64,000 nucleotides of DNA from Nemania diffusa (GCA_038501195.1 JBBPUQ010000001.1:2666001-2730000), one strand, 5' to 3'; numbered from the stretch's first letter, positions 48,788 to 61,173 are shown. Notes: generated by a model not told the origin, from the letters alone. Numbers and translations are program-made.

Positions 48788-51700
48788 TCACCTCTTAACA
48801 GACCATAATTCACGAGTCCAACCCATTTCCCGCAATTTCTTGCTGCTTCCGCCCAGCCCCTTCTTCTCGTGACTACTGATAGCAAGTGCCTTACTACAGT
48901 TTGCGAAGCCTTCCACAATCTCCTTCATACGACCAGCCTTCATCAACACTGCCGCAACGTCTGCGTCTTTTCTTGCGATAATCGACGCGAGCTCCATACA
49001 CTCCAGCAGATTGTCCCGTGACAGGCTGAACCCTGCAAAATGAAGTACGCTCACATATCCTATGATCGTCTCAGGGAGATACGCATCTCGAAGATAGATA
49101 AAGTCGTCGTCATCTGTTTATCCTAGTCAGCCTATACCCCCGCCCTTATCAACAAACAGGCTGACACAAACCTTCCAAACTTTCCAGAAGCCAGTTGTTG
49201 AGTATAGGGCCCATAAAACTCTTGATGGATTTGATTTCGTTCCCAACGTGGCTCCAGAAGTCTCTCCCCAGTTCCTCCGTTGGACTAGAGCTGGTGTTAA
49301 TAGCCATCTGCCTTTTCGTGGCATTTGTTACATTGGATGAAACGTACTCTTGGGCCATGGCCTCACTGGACGCAATTGTCTCCATCGAGTCGAGAGCCCG
49401 CACAAGGCATTCCATCTCGAAGAAATTTCTTGCCACTGCTACCTGTTCTAGGCTCAGGTCGTCACCTTGAAGAGAGACGGGCGTCGTTCCCGAGCGGAGA
49501 TCTTCAAACCATGAAACATCCGTATCATCCGTAATCGCGAGACTAGTTTTTCTTCTGAACATGTCTGCGCATCGAACCCGCTCGGATAAAGAGCGTGCAG
49601 CATAGAGATTAAATCCCTCTAGTAGCAAGTTAGCATTTGCGTCGAGGGGATAGGCATACCAACTCAGCTCTTACTTAGGAAACGCTTGTATATAGCTGTG
49701 CCAGCGTCGAAAAATTCCTCCCATAGGCCCTCTACTAAGGAAAACCATTCGAGGGACTGGATTAGAGACTCGTCCGTAGGGGCCAAGGTTTCTGGCTCTT
49801 CGCCGAAAAAGTCTGCCTTGAGGGGACGGCCGTACTTCAGCGTCGGAGGACTGTTTAGAAATACCGTAAAAGCACCAAATGCTGGTATACCGTGGTCGGG
49901 CAGAGGATTTTGCGCTAAGATGGATTGCGGTTGGTAGACAACGAACTTTGCAGTATTCATCCCCAACTTGGCCATGTTCTTTAGTAGAATGATCCTGTCG
50001 CCTGGTGATTCTAGCCGAGTGATATTTCGACTGAGGGTAAAGAAACCTCGCTCTTCTTGGAGCTTCGAACAATAGAGAGGCATGAGATCTATCAGATTAG
50101 CTAATCGCAGAATACTGACATATGTAGAAACGATGTTGTCTTGAGGTTTGGAACGTTCAGATTCGGCATGATCCTCGCCTTGGAGACGGTCGAGATGGGA
50201 GACCAGTAGATGTACGTGCGTTGCAACGCGCAATCCCTCATGGTCATTCATCATGAAGAATCTTGGATCGTTGACACTGACGGTAGCATCATCAAATTCC
50301 GGTATGAGGTAAGAGGGGGCCTTTTGGTTTGCACGTTTTCCTAATGCCACACCAAGATCGTGCATGTACTGTGTCAAATTATTAGAAATGATGGCTGCTT
50401 GTAGGGCTTTCAGGGGCGTTTTAGCTTCATCAGCTGTCTTTGGGTTTGATTCTAAGGAGCCAACGAGTCGCTCGCTAGCCGACGAGGCGTCCCCATGAAA
50501 CTGGAGGGCGTTGAAGGAAGGAAAAGTTTGGTGGATTGTAGCAGTCGAGTCTGGCGAAGTTCGCTTCATGAGGTATCCATCAAACTGAGCCCTCAGAAGA
50601 GCATTGTAATGGGCGAAGACAAAATCGTCCCAGGTTTGGCATATCTTTTCCACACTTGTGATATCGCCCGAGAGAATTCCATAGACTGCGCGTTCATAAT
50701 CATCGGTACCGCCTTGGCGAGCAAGGGCGAAGCAGGTTCGACGCCATAGTAGAGTCGAAAGAGGATCGGTGGAAGACTGGCCTGCCTCCTTGCCCTTAGA
50801 TAACGGCATGGCGGACATGCTAACTGCTCGCCACACCTCGGTTCGTTCGACGCACCAATCTCTAATCTCGTTCAAGCTCCTACCACGACGAAGAAGTTCA
50901 TAGCAACCAAGCCAGATAGCACGCTCAAAGTATTCATCTTCTGGTTGGAGTTTGCGCCCCTGCCGAGTGGCTACATCAGGATCCAATTGTGTGACAAGAG
51001 GGTTTGAGCCATTGGTATCGACTAGCTGGCCTGCGTCTGCGCTGGTAGGATCCAAGGGCCCGGTCCAGCTATTTAGGTTTTTCTGCATCTTTATAGCGGA
51101 GCGCGTGTGAAGCCATCCGTGGGCTATGATATCACCACGTTCAGCCTGTTTCTGGTAGTCTCGCACGAGGTCGTCGATATCTATCCGAGAGTCATCGGCA
51201 CTCGTCTGTAGGCACTCGAGGATTGCCTTCCGCTCTTGGGCTATTGGGTCCGACTGGAGGAACTCGTTCCAGAGTTCTAAGGTGGATTGAAACCTAGAGA
51301 CCTCACGCCGCGCCGGCCTAAGTGTATTTCGGCTAGAGTAGCGTAGAGGTAGGAGGCGGCGCAGCATATCCCAAACCTGGGCCTCCTGCTCCCAACGTTC
51401 TAGTTCGTCGGCCGAATCAGGGAGTGTAGGTTGGTTGTCTGCTTCATCTAGGTCCATAGAGTCCTGGCTTGAAGAGTCGTCCAAGCGCCGAAGACCAGCG
51501 CTCGACGTTGACTTGACTGCTTTACGCAAAGCCTGAACCTTGCTTGCAGCATAGTGGTGATATTTCTCGACTAATGCGAAGATTTCGGTTCGTTGCTCAG
51601 CAGTAGATTTCCGAGTTACCGAAAGCATGTCAAGAGCTTTCGCAAAACGTTCGGCATCGTCAACAAATCCGGGCGAGGACATCATCTCAGATTCTACGCA

Positions 51701-51856
51701 GTACGCGATTAGACCACAGGATCTACAGGAAGGGAGTCTAGTTGTAACCGTACCTCCTTGGCTTGCGTGGTCACCTTCATCTTCTGGTCTGTTGTATTCG
51801 ACGCCAGCCATCGGCGGGGGTTGCTGGAATCGCTGGGTCTGCTGAGCCAGCATCAT
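48788..51856 (-). CDS. NUP84: Nuclear pore protein Nup84/Nup107, five exons
   Basis: Proposed exons 51856-51754, 51693-49675, 49618-49172 and 49113-48788, with introns of 60, 56 and 58 bp, give 964 residues. The first intron (51694-51753) is a multiple of three without a stop, so it can be read through; I splice it because it has GTACGG/GTAG ends, a CTAAT branch site and low-complexity non-family coding. If it is retained there are three exons after the first joined block. Family marks: WLGCYELLRRGRSLNEIRDWC, the long alpha-helical body, and the C-terminal DAYLPETIIGYVSVLHFAGF, SRDNLLECMELASIIA, RMKEIVEGFANCSKAL, REMGWTRELWSVKR. Nup84 is part of the Y-complex scaffold of the nuclear pore. ATG 51856 and 51853 are adjacent; either may be used. 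The call of 'five' counts an uncertain 5' non-coding exon; four coding exons are supported. Confidence 0.88.
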
Positions 51857-54600
51857 GCCGCTGTGAAGTAGGATCTCGGTCTGCAATGCCTAGGTCAAGC
51901 TGTATGACTGCCAGCTAGCATCTTCTATTGCGCTGTCGCGCTACTAGGTCCTACACAATTGCTATCTAGCCTTGGCGGTCGGTGGTTCGGGAGCTGCGGC
52001 TGGGCTTGTAGTAATGGGTGCTATGGATGCTAGTATTCTCCGTTGGCAGGTGGAAAGGAAGGTGTTAATTACAATTTGTAGAATCAAGGGGAGGTAGAGG
52101 TGGTTAGAGGTGGGTGTTCAAAGCTTGCCAAGCTTTTCTGGGGAGAAAATAACTTGTCGCGTCCCTGCACTTGCACTGAGACTCAGTAGGTAGGTACCTA
52201 GTCTAGGTTACCCACCTACGTAGGTAGCTCCTGGAGCCTACCTCCTACATAATGTACCTACATAGGTAAACAGTGTGTGTACTCTGTACCTGTATTACCT
52301 ACCTTGTACTTTAGGTAGGCAGGTACCTTTTACAGAAGAAGGTAGAGATGGTGCGCCACAGTGTGGCTGGCGCTAGTCGGGCCCTCTCTACAAAACTTCG
52401 CGTCCAGACGGAATCCAAAATTTCCTTCCTTTCTCTCTCTTCAATAATGTCATCGGCATTCATATTAGAGTCTCGGGATAAGCCAAATTCTTTTCAATGC
52501 TTATCCAGGTCCCTTGAGGACCTCTCGCGCGCTCAATGATCGCCTAGAATAATTCCACGCTGCATTAATATTGCCTAGTCAACTTGTCTATTTAGGCCAA
52601 TGTGAACAGGTAGTTGTGGGACATGAATTCAGTGTCTGGGATATCTTTATTGACTCCCCCAAACCCCGACATCACTCGATATTAGGTGCCGGTAGTCTCA
52701 GGATCAACAGATCCTAACCATCTATCTGTTGCCTTGTTGCCGCTGCTTCAACTTCAATCGTAAGAGATTAGGTTTCGGGCAGCTTGCAGTAGTTGCTGTC
52801 TCGCCGTTCTGCTGATAGAACGCATCGCAACATTCATACAAGGCATCGATAAGGTGTTCACATTTTGCTTGATTAAAGCTGTTCTTCCCCAGACAATCTA
52901 CTTCCGTTAGACTTCGTTGTTGGCAGTCGATATGTGTGGGATCTCACCCTGTATGGCACACTGGATTCCGAAAAAATGAGTATGCGTGGCAAGGAAACCG
53001 TTTTATTAGGAGCTAATCTACTCACGGCCCGGGAATGACATGGTGGCTTCGACATAAGATCTTCCTGAAGGCCCTGGTAAGACTTATTATAAGTTTGTGA
53101 CTGAAGCGGACGAACATGAGACTCAATATACAAATGACTGACCATAATTGTATACCTTGAAACAAGTGATAATCTGACAAGACTGGGAGAGCTGGGGATC
53201 GATGGTAAGATATGCCAGTCAAAGGCCGGGTAGGTGTAAGTAGGTGTGTGAGAGTTGTCGTAGAGGTAGAGTAGGTAAGTAGGGAATATTTGACAGGGCA
53301 TATTGTGCTAACTGTGCTCAATGAGAAAGAGGCTTAACTTGAGCTCGGTAGCGCTACCGGGACAATGATGTAAGAGCTAGACCCGGCTAGGCATGCAAAG
53401 ATATCTATCGTGCTTCTCCTATCAGGAAAATGTGATCACGATATATCGTATAAGATGATCCTTTAATATGTCTTCTGTTGCCATTCTAGCAAGCAAATGA
53501 ACCTATCACTTAATCCTATAGTATCATTTAATACGTCCCGTAAACTGAAAAGCACTGAACGTCAAGAGCAAGAGGTACGAAAACACCTAGGGTTCCTGAT
53601 GTACCCGCGGAGAGACTGTACGTACCTAAGGTACCTACCTACATGTATCTAGGAACATTAGGTACTTTAGAAGTTTAGAAAGAGCATGAGGAGCAAAGCT
53701 GCCCTCAGCGTCTCTACATATACCTAATCTACCTGAGTACATGAGGTAGGTAGTGTGCCCTGGCCCCTGGGTACCTGTTTAAGAGGTAGGTACGGTATTT
53801 AGGTACCATGGTGCGCCTGGGGCAAGCAGCAGTCCATTACCTACATCTAGGTACGCTCCAACATTTCAGATCCCTCTTGACTTGTACCTCCCTTTTCATT
53901 TATCTAGAAACATTTCTCTGGATTCCTCTTCTCTTCATCTACATTTTCTCACACCCGCTTAAGCAATTGAGCATCCTCTGCCACTATTAATATCGGCCTC
54001 CTGGTGTAGATTGCGCGTTTTCTCTGTTAGAGTTTCGTCAAGACAAATAAAGAGGGTGCTCAGGATATCTATCTTGAAGGTATGTTGCTAACAATAGTTA
54101 CATCGATCACCCCACCATGACCCAGCACCACTACACCTGTGCATAGGGTAACAGCACCACTACCTGGAGCTGTTTGGGTTGCCACTATTTTCCCATGACC
54201 CCGCTACCTCTCTGCCTTAGACTGTGGTACTATACCTAAGCCTTGCTGCTTCTTGTGCCTTCTTTCCTTACCTACTGCGTAGGTAGGTACCTACCTACCC
54301 ACCCGCCTTACCTTACCTTACCTACAGAATAAGCACTCTGCTGCCCAGGTAGACAGGTAGGCTATAACAACAAGCACGCACGCCTGCCTACCTACTTACA
54401 TACCCTCTACCTACCTACTCCCTCAACCACACATCTCCATTGGATTCTACTAGATCCTTTTCAACTTTTCTCTGGTGCATCCTGTCCATTTACAAGACTG
54501 ACCCCTAACCCTCTGCCCAAATAGGATCACCTGTCTCCCCCTACCACCGTCGTCGTCGGTATCTTTTCCAGCAAACGCAAAACCCCGCCTCCAACGCAAA
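51857..54600. other. Divergent intergenic region between NUP84 and SUMO genes
   Basis: 2.7 kb with dense CCTAGGTA/TACCTACC words at 52185-52330, 53610-53850 and 54265-54420. The last 150 bp are pyrimidine-rich and run into the SUMO start, a usual look for a strong fungal promoter or leader. Short frames at 52873-53321 have no family features. Confidence 0.5.
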
Positions 54601-55021
54601 ATGTCGGGCGAGAATGAGTCAGGGAGCCCTGGTGCGGAGCGCAACGAGGCGCCTGCTGGCGGAGAGCACCTGAACATCAAGGTGACGGATAATAACAACG
54701 AGGTCTTCTTCAAGATTAAGCGCTCTACGAAGCTGGAGAAGCTCATGACCGCCTTCTGCGAGCGCCAAGGCAAGAATGTCGACTCGGTCCGTTTTCTGTT
54801 CGAGGGACAGCGCGTCCAAAAGACCGATACCCCGGATTCTGTACGTTTGATAATTATCCTGGCATTCTGAAGGGCACCCCCTCTACTGATGTATATCTAT
54901 TATACGGATGTATATACCTAACCTACGCCACATGCTAACCCTCGGTCCTACTCTTTAGCTTGAAATGACGGATGGCGACACTCTAGAAGTCCACCAGGAG
55001 CAGGTTGGCGGCTGGTGCTGA
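54601..55021 (+). CDS. SMT3: SUMO (small ubiquitin-like modifier), two exons
   Basis: Exons 54601-54840 and 54959-55021 join in phase 0 to 100 residues. A flexible acidic N-terminus (about 1-22) precedes the ubiquitin fold: HLNIKVTDNNNEVFFKIKRS, KLEKLMTAFCERQGK, VRFLFEGQRVQKTDTPDSLEM, DGDTLEVHQEQVGGWC. The di-Gly at 97-98 is followed by only WC, which a SUMO protease (Ulp type) would remove to expose the Gly-Gly used for conjugation. The 118-bp intron has a GTACGT donor, GCTAAC branch site and TTTAG acceptor. SUMO is conjugated to lysines of nuclear proteins. Single-copy and essential or near-essential in most ascomycetes (family knowledge). Confidence 0.96.
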
Positions 55022-55831
55022 CCTGGTGCCGTAGCCGACTACGAAGATTCTCGACAGACTAATGCCTAGCCGAGCATGCCGCAACACCTCATACCTGGGA
55101 CTTTGTTGCGGGAGGATTCTACATTAACGTCTCGACGATAAGACATGGGATGTACGATGTGCGTGATCAACGCGGGCGAAACGAGCAGTTGTGACCCTAG
55201 AGTTCTAGTCTAGGCGTGTGATTCGGAGGGGGCGAGAGAGCGCGCATAAGGTTTTGCACAGTAAAAGGAATTTTACTACGGGCGTATGTGATCTGCACAC
55301 AAGCTGTCTTGAGCACAGCCATTGTCACGATCAAATCTGGGGCGTTGAGTAGGGTGGGTGGGATTTCCATCTGGATGGTCTTATTTGCTTTTGCGGATTC
55401 AGACTTGCCATCAAATCATAGAGAGTTCTAGTACATCTCTTTAATAGCAGGCATGGCTGAATACAATATCGCATGCGTTTCTTCTTCCACGTAACCATTG
55501 ATTCCCACCAATATCCTGCATCCCATTGCCGGTACCTACGCAAGCCGGTGTACAAAATGACTTGAGTAATGGTTTCTATTAACCGGAGACTCGAGTCTCC
55601 AATAGGAGTAGCTAACTCTCGAGGTGGTTAATTTTTGCTGTGCTGGTAGTAAAAAGGATAGGGAGGAAGGGACACAAATATTGACATCTTGAAAACCAAT
55701 CCTCTCTATTCATGGGGCTGCCACCGCAACCAGGGGAGACGTCCAATTCATCCCTGCCTGTGCTTCCCCAGGTGAGGAAAAAGATCGAGCTCCAGATTCT
55801 CGGGTAGATCAGAAGACACAATCAAGCTGGA

Positions 55832-55880
55832 TAGTAGAAGTAGTAGTAGCAGCCGTAGTAGTAGCAGTAACAGTAACAGT
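55832..55880. repeat. AGT/AGC triplet tract
   Basis: Imperfect AGT and AGC triplets passing into CAGTAA hexamers; microsatellite in a 3' intergenic region. Confidence 0.85.
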
Positions 55881-56181
55881 GACACATGGTACAACAAGGG
55901 GATATGATGACCTCGTAGGTTACCAATAGGAACGAAGTTTGGAGCCTGGAAATTGACGCAACCATCCATTCTTGTACGATATCTTAGGAATTACAGGCAG
56001 GCCGGCGAGCACTGCAACAACAAGTACACGGGGGGGGCTGTGAAGCACCGAGAAGCAAAGTAACCAAGCACGCCAACTCCGGCCGTCAAACCCATCATGA
56101 ACCATTGATCCCATCCTTTCCCGTCAGAATTCGTTTACGTCATGACTTCTTCCCTCCTCCACCCACCTTCACCCAATCTTC

Positions 56182-56210
56182 CCAGCCAGCCAGCCAGCCA
56201 GCCAGCCAGT
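56182..56210. repeat. CAGC tetranucleotide tract
   Basis: Six to seven CAGC units followed by two CTGTCAGT-like units, about 10 bp beyond the stop codon of the LIM gene, hence in its 3' UTR. Confidence 0.88.
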
Positions 56211-56219
56211 CTGTCAGTC

Positions 56220-58841
56220 TCACCTCTTCAACTCCTGTGCCCGACACCCCGTACACAGCACCCTCGCCTCGTCTCCCTCGCCGACGGGGAAGATCTGCCC
56301 GTCGTCGAACCCCCCGCCGCAGGTGGCGCAGCGGAAACACTCGTCGTGCCACTCGGCGCCCAGAGCCTTCACGTACTGCCCGATGACGGCCATCTTGCAG
56401 CGCCTGCACTTGGGCGCGCGCCGCTCGGTCCGTTTCGTCTGGCAGGCCACACACCACGCGTACCCGTCCTTCTCGATGTGCGTCATGCCGCGCTCGAACG
56501 GATCGCCGCACTCGGCGCAGAAGAAGTGCCCGTAGTGCCAGTGTTCGCCGAGCGCCACGACGTGCTCGCCGAGGATGGGCGTCTTGCAGTGCTTGCAATG
56601 GGGTGCGAACAGCTCGTGCCAGTCTAGATGGCAGAAGAAACGTAGTCGTTCGTCGCCGTCCTCGGCCATCGTCTGGCCGGGTGTCTCGTCGAGAATCTCG
56701 CCGGCTGCGCGGCGACGGATGCGGTCCATTCGCGCCGCGTAAAACTTGTCTGGCTCTGGGCTAATCTCTAGAGCCTCGAGACCTGTGCCACATGTGTAGC
56801 AGCGGAAACATTGTGGGTGAAAGCGCTCCGAGCCGCCGCTCAAGGCCACGAAGCGGCCTTCGATCGGGTAGCTACATTCATGGCAGATTGCAGTGGAGCG
56901 ATGCGACGCCCCAGGCGCGGGGGACCAGTGACCCCGAGGACGGCCACCGTGTGCTGCGTTACGCGCGTGTGGTGCTGACCTCGGGTCGGGCAGCGGTCTG
57001 GCGCGCGGCTTCGACGGTGCATCGTCAGGCGTGACTAGGACCGGGATACTGGGTGTACTGTCGTTGTGGCTATCATCACCATCTGGGAAGGCGATGGTGG
57101 GCACGGGAGGACCACTATCGTCTGAAATAGCAATGGTAGGAATCTGAGGCCCATCATCCGAATCTACCTGAATGCTTGGGAGTGGTGCGGAACGACGGGA
57201 TGGCTGTGCGGTTGGCGCCGCCGGATGCGGAAGATCCGGCGTACGTACGATAGTAGGGACAGGCGGCTGCTGCTGCTGCTGCTGCTGCGGACCTTGCGGG
57301 CCCGGACGCTCTTTTGCGACCCCGAAAGGGACTCGGCGGGACTCGTCTGGCGTTGGATCAGTAGCCGCCTCTTCCGGGGCTTTCCAGTTTTTGTCAAAGC
57401 TTACGATTGGACGTCCGGGGCTATCGCTGACCGCAGACGGCGTGGGGAGTTTGGAGCTGCGATCTTTGAGCCGCATGCTCGTCGCTTGGCGGATATCGTC
57501 GCCGCGTATTTCGACTCCGTTCTTTCTCGGGATCTCTTGAGACGAGCGTGGGGACTCGGAGTGTTCATTTCTTATATAATTGGGATTGCGCGACTGCGAC
57601 GGCGGGTTCTTGTGAATCTCAGTCCGCGATAAGGGCTTCATGGTCGTCGTGACGGAGCTCGAATTGGGATCACGAGAAGGGTTAAGAGCGAATTGGACCT
57701 TGCTGGGGGAGTTTCTTGTCTTCACACCAAGCGGATAGGAGTGGACTGGCAGCTGAGGCTGTCTTGAGCTTGGTTCGGGTGTAGCCCCTTCAGGTTCTTC
57801 CCATATCTGATCACCGGAGAATGGTTTCTCAATCTCGCCACTGATATTACGCCTCATGCTGCTACGACGACGGCTGCCGGAGCGTGTACGGGCTCCGCCA
57901 TCGACACCCGTAAGGGGCTTTTGGGCTGTAGGTGCCGCAGGCAGGCTGCGTGGTTGATCCAGGCTCCCGCGCTCACTGCCAGGAGATGAATCTCTGTCAC
58001 TCCCAGACGAGCTCCCCGAGAATGAGCGTATCGAGTCTCGAGCAAGCCCCGTGGCACCGATATCGCCACCATATCGTCCAACACTAGCCGTCCGCGCGTG
58101 GGCGTAGCTATTCCTTCGCATGTGTGATCTATACCGATACGGTGCATCGGGCTCGCGTGGTTTGATACCGTGCTCGTGCCGGTATACCAGCTCGGCGGCT
58201 TCGTTCAGGGCAGCGTCATAGAGGCGGGCCTCGTCATCCTGCCCCCGTTCTTGTTCTTCCTTCTGCTCGTCGTTGATCTCGATAGCATCCATGGCCTGGT
58301 GCAGTGAAAAGGCCTCCTCTTTTTCCATCCATCTCTGACCGCGCTCGATGTATGTAGCGCTAGGAACAATTTCCGAGGGCTTCAAGGGCGCACCAGCAGG
58401 CTTATCCGGGAAATAGTCTCTGCCGGGGGTAGTGTTGACAGAGTAGCGTGAGGTCACGCTGCCGGCGACACTGGGGCGGCCACCTCGGGGTCTGGCCAGG
58501 TCGGAGTCTGTCCTCTGGAAGGCGGCAGGGGGTTCGGATCGAATGGAGCCGCCCGCAACCGACGATCGGCCGCCTGTTAGTTGCTCGGTGGTTGTAGTGC
58601 CTTGTCGTGACCGGGTGGAGGGGGGCAGAGGCCGGGCTCCTCCGGGACGATTCACACGAGTTTCGCGCAAGCTCGCTAGATAGGCAGCTGTAGGAGGCCG
58701 ACGGTTAGTTGGAGCGTCAGGTAGATCACTTTGGATCAGGGCATCCGAACCAAACTGCTCATTGTTCATATATGTAGGTGAGGGCGGCGTGACCTTCCTC
58801 TTGGAAGAGGCAGCATCTTTAGGCTTGCCGCGATGCAGCAT
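56220..58841 (-). CDS. PXL1: Paxillin-like protein with three LIM domains (Pxl1 type)
   Basis: Single frame of 873 residues from ATG 58841. The first 650 residues are Ser/Pro/Arg-rich and disordered, with short conserved pieces (RPPTAAYLASLRE near 48, RYSVNTTPGRDYFPDKPAGA, EEAFSLHQAMDAIEI), a Gln run coded by CTG/CAG repeats near 523-530, and three related phrases of the type IPTIAISDDSGPPVPTIAF. Three LIM zinc domains follow: LIM1 about 653-744 (CHEC...CFRC...C...FFCHLDW, with a roughly 35-residue insertion), LIM2 about 749-798 (CKHC...HFFCAEC...CVAC), LIM3 about 812-866 (CRRC...CFRCATC...CTGC). In yeasts Pxl1 acts at the cytokinetic ring and sites of polar growth with Rho GTPase modules; the same role here is inferred from architecture. 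Confidence 0.88.
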   Translation of the reverse strand: MLHRGKPKDAASSKRKVTPPSPTYMNNEQFGSDALIQSDLPDAPTNRRPPTAAYLASLRETRVNRPGGARPLPPSTRSRQGTTTTEQLTGGRSSVAGGSIRSEPPAAFQRTDSDLARPRGGRPSVAGSVTSRYSVNTTPGRDYFPDKPAGAPLKPSEIVPSATYIERGQRWMEKEEAFSLHQAMDAIEINDEQKEEQERGQDDEARLYDAALNEAAELVYRHEHGIKPREPDAPYRYRSHMRRNSYAHARTASVGRYGGDIGATGLARDSIRSFSGSSSGSDRDSSPGSERGSLDQPRSLPAAPTAQKPLTGVDGGARTRSGSRRRSSMRRNISGEIEKPFSGDQIWEEPEGATPEPSSRQPQLPVHSYPLGVKTRNSPSKVQFALNPSRDPNSSSVTTTMKPLSRTEIHKNPPSQSRNPNYIRNEHSESPRSSQEIPRKNGVEIRGDDIRQATSMRLKDRSSKLPTPSAVSDSPGRPIVSFDKNWKAPEEAATDPTPDESRRVPFGVAKERPGPQGPQQQQQQQPPVPTIVRTPDLPHPAAPTAQPSRRSAPLPSIQVDSDDGPQIPTIAISDDSGPPVPTIAFPDGDDSHNDSTPSIPVLVTPDDAPSKPRARPLPDPRSAPHARNAAHGGRPRGHWSPAPGASHRSTAICHECSYPIEGRFVALSGGSERFHPQCFRCYTCGTGLEALEISPEPDKFYAARMDRIRRRAAGEILDETPGQTMAEDGDERLRFFCHLDWHELFAPHCKHCKTPILGEHVVALGEHWHYGHFFCAECGDPFERGMTHIEKDGYAWCVACQTKRTERRAPKCRRCKMAVIGQYVKALGAEWHDECFRCATCGGGFDDGQIFPVGEGDEARVLCTGCRAQELKR

Positions 58842-61173
58842 CTCTTATGGCAGCAAATCAATACGGTGAAGCCTGGTAAAAAGGTACGCGATGCTCGTGC
58901 AAGGCAGCTAGGTAGGCTGCTTGATCTGGTTGTCGAACTTGAGCTATGATTTATAGGTAGTTGAGTAGGCGGGTGATTGTTAGCACCACGGCGGGATTCA
59001 CTTTTATTGATACAGGTAGGTAGGTAGCTCTGTTTACGTTGGACAATGTACAAGGTTGTCGGGGAGAGGGTTTATATGACGACGTAGGGACTGACTGCAG
59101 TGCCGAGATACTGCATATATAGGCAGGTGGCTTAAGTCTCACCGTAAACTAGAATGCAGAATGCAGGGTGATGTGTCACGGGGTGGGAGGCATTGATTGG
59201 ACGAGTCTGGGTCCGCGTCGCATAACGAAAGAAAATATAGGATGGACGGGGCAATTCATGCCTGATGTTGATATTCCGCTGTTGCTAGCTGTTGCCGGGG
59301 CAGCCAGAGGCGGCTAGCGGGTAGATAGCACATAGCAGTGAGCGGCTAGCGGCTAGCGGCTAGCGTCTGGCGTCTGTCGTCTGGCGGCTAGTTTAGGTAC
59401 CTAGTGGTAGCGGTCTGTCCGCCAACCACCTCGCCGCCCTATTCTAGAATTCTGATGATAGGGGTAAGTTGGGTTAGGCAGTCGCGAGTCTCACCAGTCG
59501 CGCTGCTCTCGGCGTTACGTACAGTATATATGTTTCGGTTCCCAGCCGAGAACCGGAACTATCAAGATACGCGGTACGCATACCTGTAGTTGTTATAAGA
59601 ATCCTGCCTGTAGCGGTCTGAGATGACCAAGTGTCCTGCCGTGTGGAGACTCTGATAGAAATGTAAGTGGCGGTAGGCAAGGGTTTAAGCAAACTACCTA
59701 GACGCCGTGAAGTGTCTTGAAAGAGAGATGTCGGCCGGGGTGACCGGCATAATTACCTGTGTACGGTGTTTCGAGCGACTTGCGCATGCACACCCTGCAT
59801 TTCAGACTGCCGCACTTGGAGAGAGTAGGCACTATGACAGAGTTATATTCCATCTACCTAGAATCAGTGGTAGTGGAAAGGGTTACTCATCTTGGATCCT
59901 TTTCACCAGAGCACTTTGGGGGGCATTTTAACTTATTCTCTCTCGACAATGTGTGCCGGCACTGATCCCCATTATGATATACATAGTACGCATGCCTTCC
60001 TACGCTCAAAGTCGGACCACCTGGTAGTAGCGATCTGTCTTACCTACCTACTGCGTAGGTACCCAGAGTCCCAGACCTACATAATTAATGTACCTCCTAT
60101 GTGCGACTAAGCCACGTAAGTACCTAGGGTAGGTAAGCTTAACGTAGGCACCTAAGTAGCCGCCAAGATTTGATCGATGGGGTTTTGGTAGGTAGCACAT
60201 GCTTTTTTTCTCACCAAAAGCGACGTCTTCCAGGTAGCTGTCTATTTCCAAGTATGTTCTATTACCCAAGGCCAGGGCTGAATCAGTTGTACTACCTACT
60301 AGTCGGTACCTGCCTGTCGGTATACGACGGTAGACTATACCTAAGGTATCCAATTAGTTGCAGCACAACAGGCGGACCAGTGGCTACTAACACTGCCTAC
60401 GTCTCCTAGGTGTATGCGTGTCAGACCTGCGCCCCTCGTGGCATCAAGCAATAACGACAAGCAAGTCGTAAGTTATCCCCACGGTATGTATTTATTCAAT
60501 TACCTACCTACCAGTACCTACCTAACCTAAGTATGTCTCAATATACCACCTATACTGGTAGAACTTGATCGATAACTTGCCACGCGGCACTTCACAAGAT
60601 TGGATCCTTAGCAGTGTACATAGGTACCTATAATGAGCGTCAAGACCCACGCGACGTGTTGCCTGATTGGGTCTTGTACATCCCACAGACCCCTCTACAT
60701 AAGGTAGGCTAGGTTCTGTAAGGCGCAGCGACTTGCCGCGGTGCCGAGCAGATGTTCCTAGCTAGGTACCTACATACGCTATCCAGCTACGCCCAGAGTT
60801 TCATTATTCCAAACTTGTGCTAGGCAAAGAGGATGAGATGATATGCATACTTACCTAATTTAAGTCTTACCTAGGTAGTGCAAACCCCTTGTGACGGCAC
60901 TACCTTAGGTACTAACTTGCACTTACGCATGTCTACCTACTTTAATTACCATCGTCTTAATGGTCTCGCGCCCTTGTCCCCTTTAACGTTTGGAACCATT
61001 ATTCCGTTTCTAGTCCGGTGGATAGGCATATACCATTATTATTATCAGGTACCTACATAGGTATACATAGAATCTACAGTACTTGGTAGTTGAGAGGAGA
61101 GATGTCAGGGGGCTCTCGTCGTACACCAACTCTTGCTCTCTTCAACTTACAGCCATCCCACACGTACAACAAG
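58842..61173. other. Divergent intergenic region between LIM and PAP2 genes
   Basis: 2.3 kb shared by two divergent genes. Rich in CCTAGGTA/TACCTACC words, especially 60040-60150, 60500-60650, 60760-60910 and 61050-61070. Contains the GGCTAGC tandem array. An ATG at 61102 in the frame of the PAP2 gene would extend that protein by 24 residues. No other gene seen. Confidence 0.5.
59311..59390. repeat. GCGGCTAGC / GCGTCTGGC array
   Basis: Short tandem units of 7-9 bp (GGCTAGC, GCGTCTG, TCGTCTG); the array is imperfect and lies about 550 bp upstream of the LIM gene. Confidence 0.75.

Larger units (their letters stand above)
55022..56219. other. Intergenic between convergent SUMO and LIM genes
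   Basis: Holds both 3' ends. Contains an AGT/AGC triplet tract (55832-55880, with CAGTAA units) and a CAGC tetranucleotide tract (56182-56210) just after the LIM gene's stop. No gene. Confidence 0.6.

Noticed and set aside
53808..53990. Short plus-strand frame upstream of SUMO
   Set aside because: Hydrophobic by virtue of a T-rich promoter region; not in frame with any gene and no splice link to SUMO.
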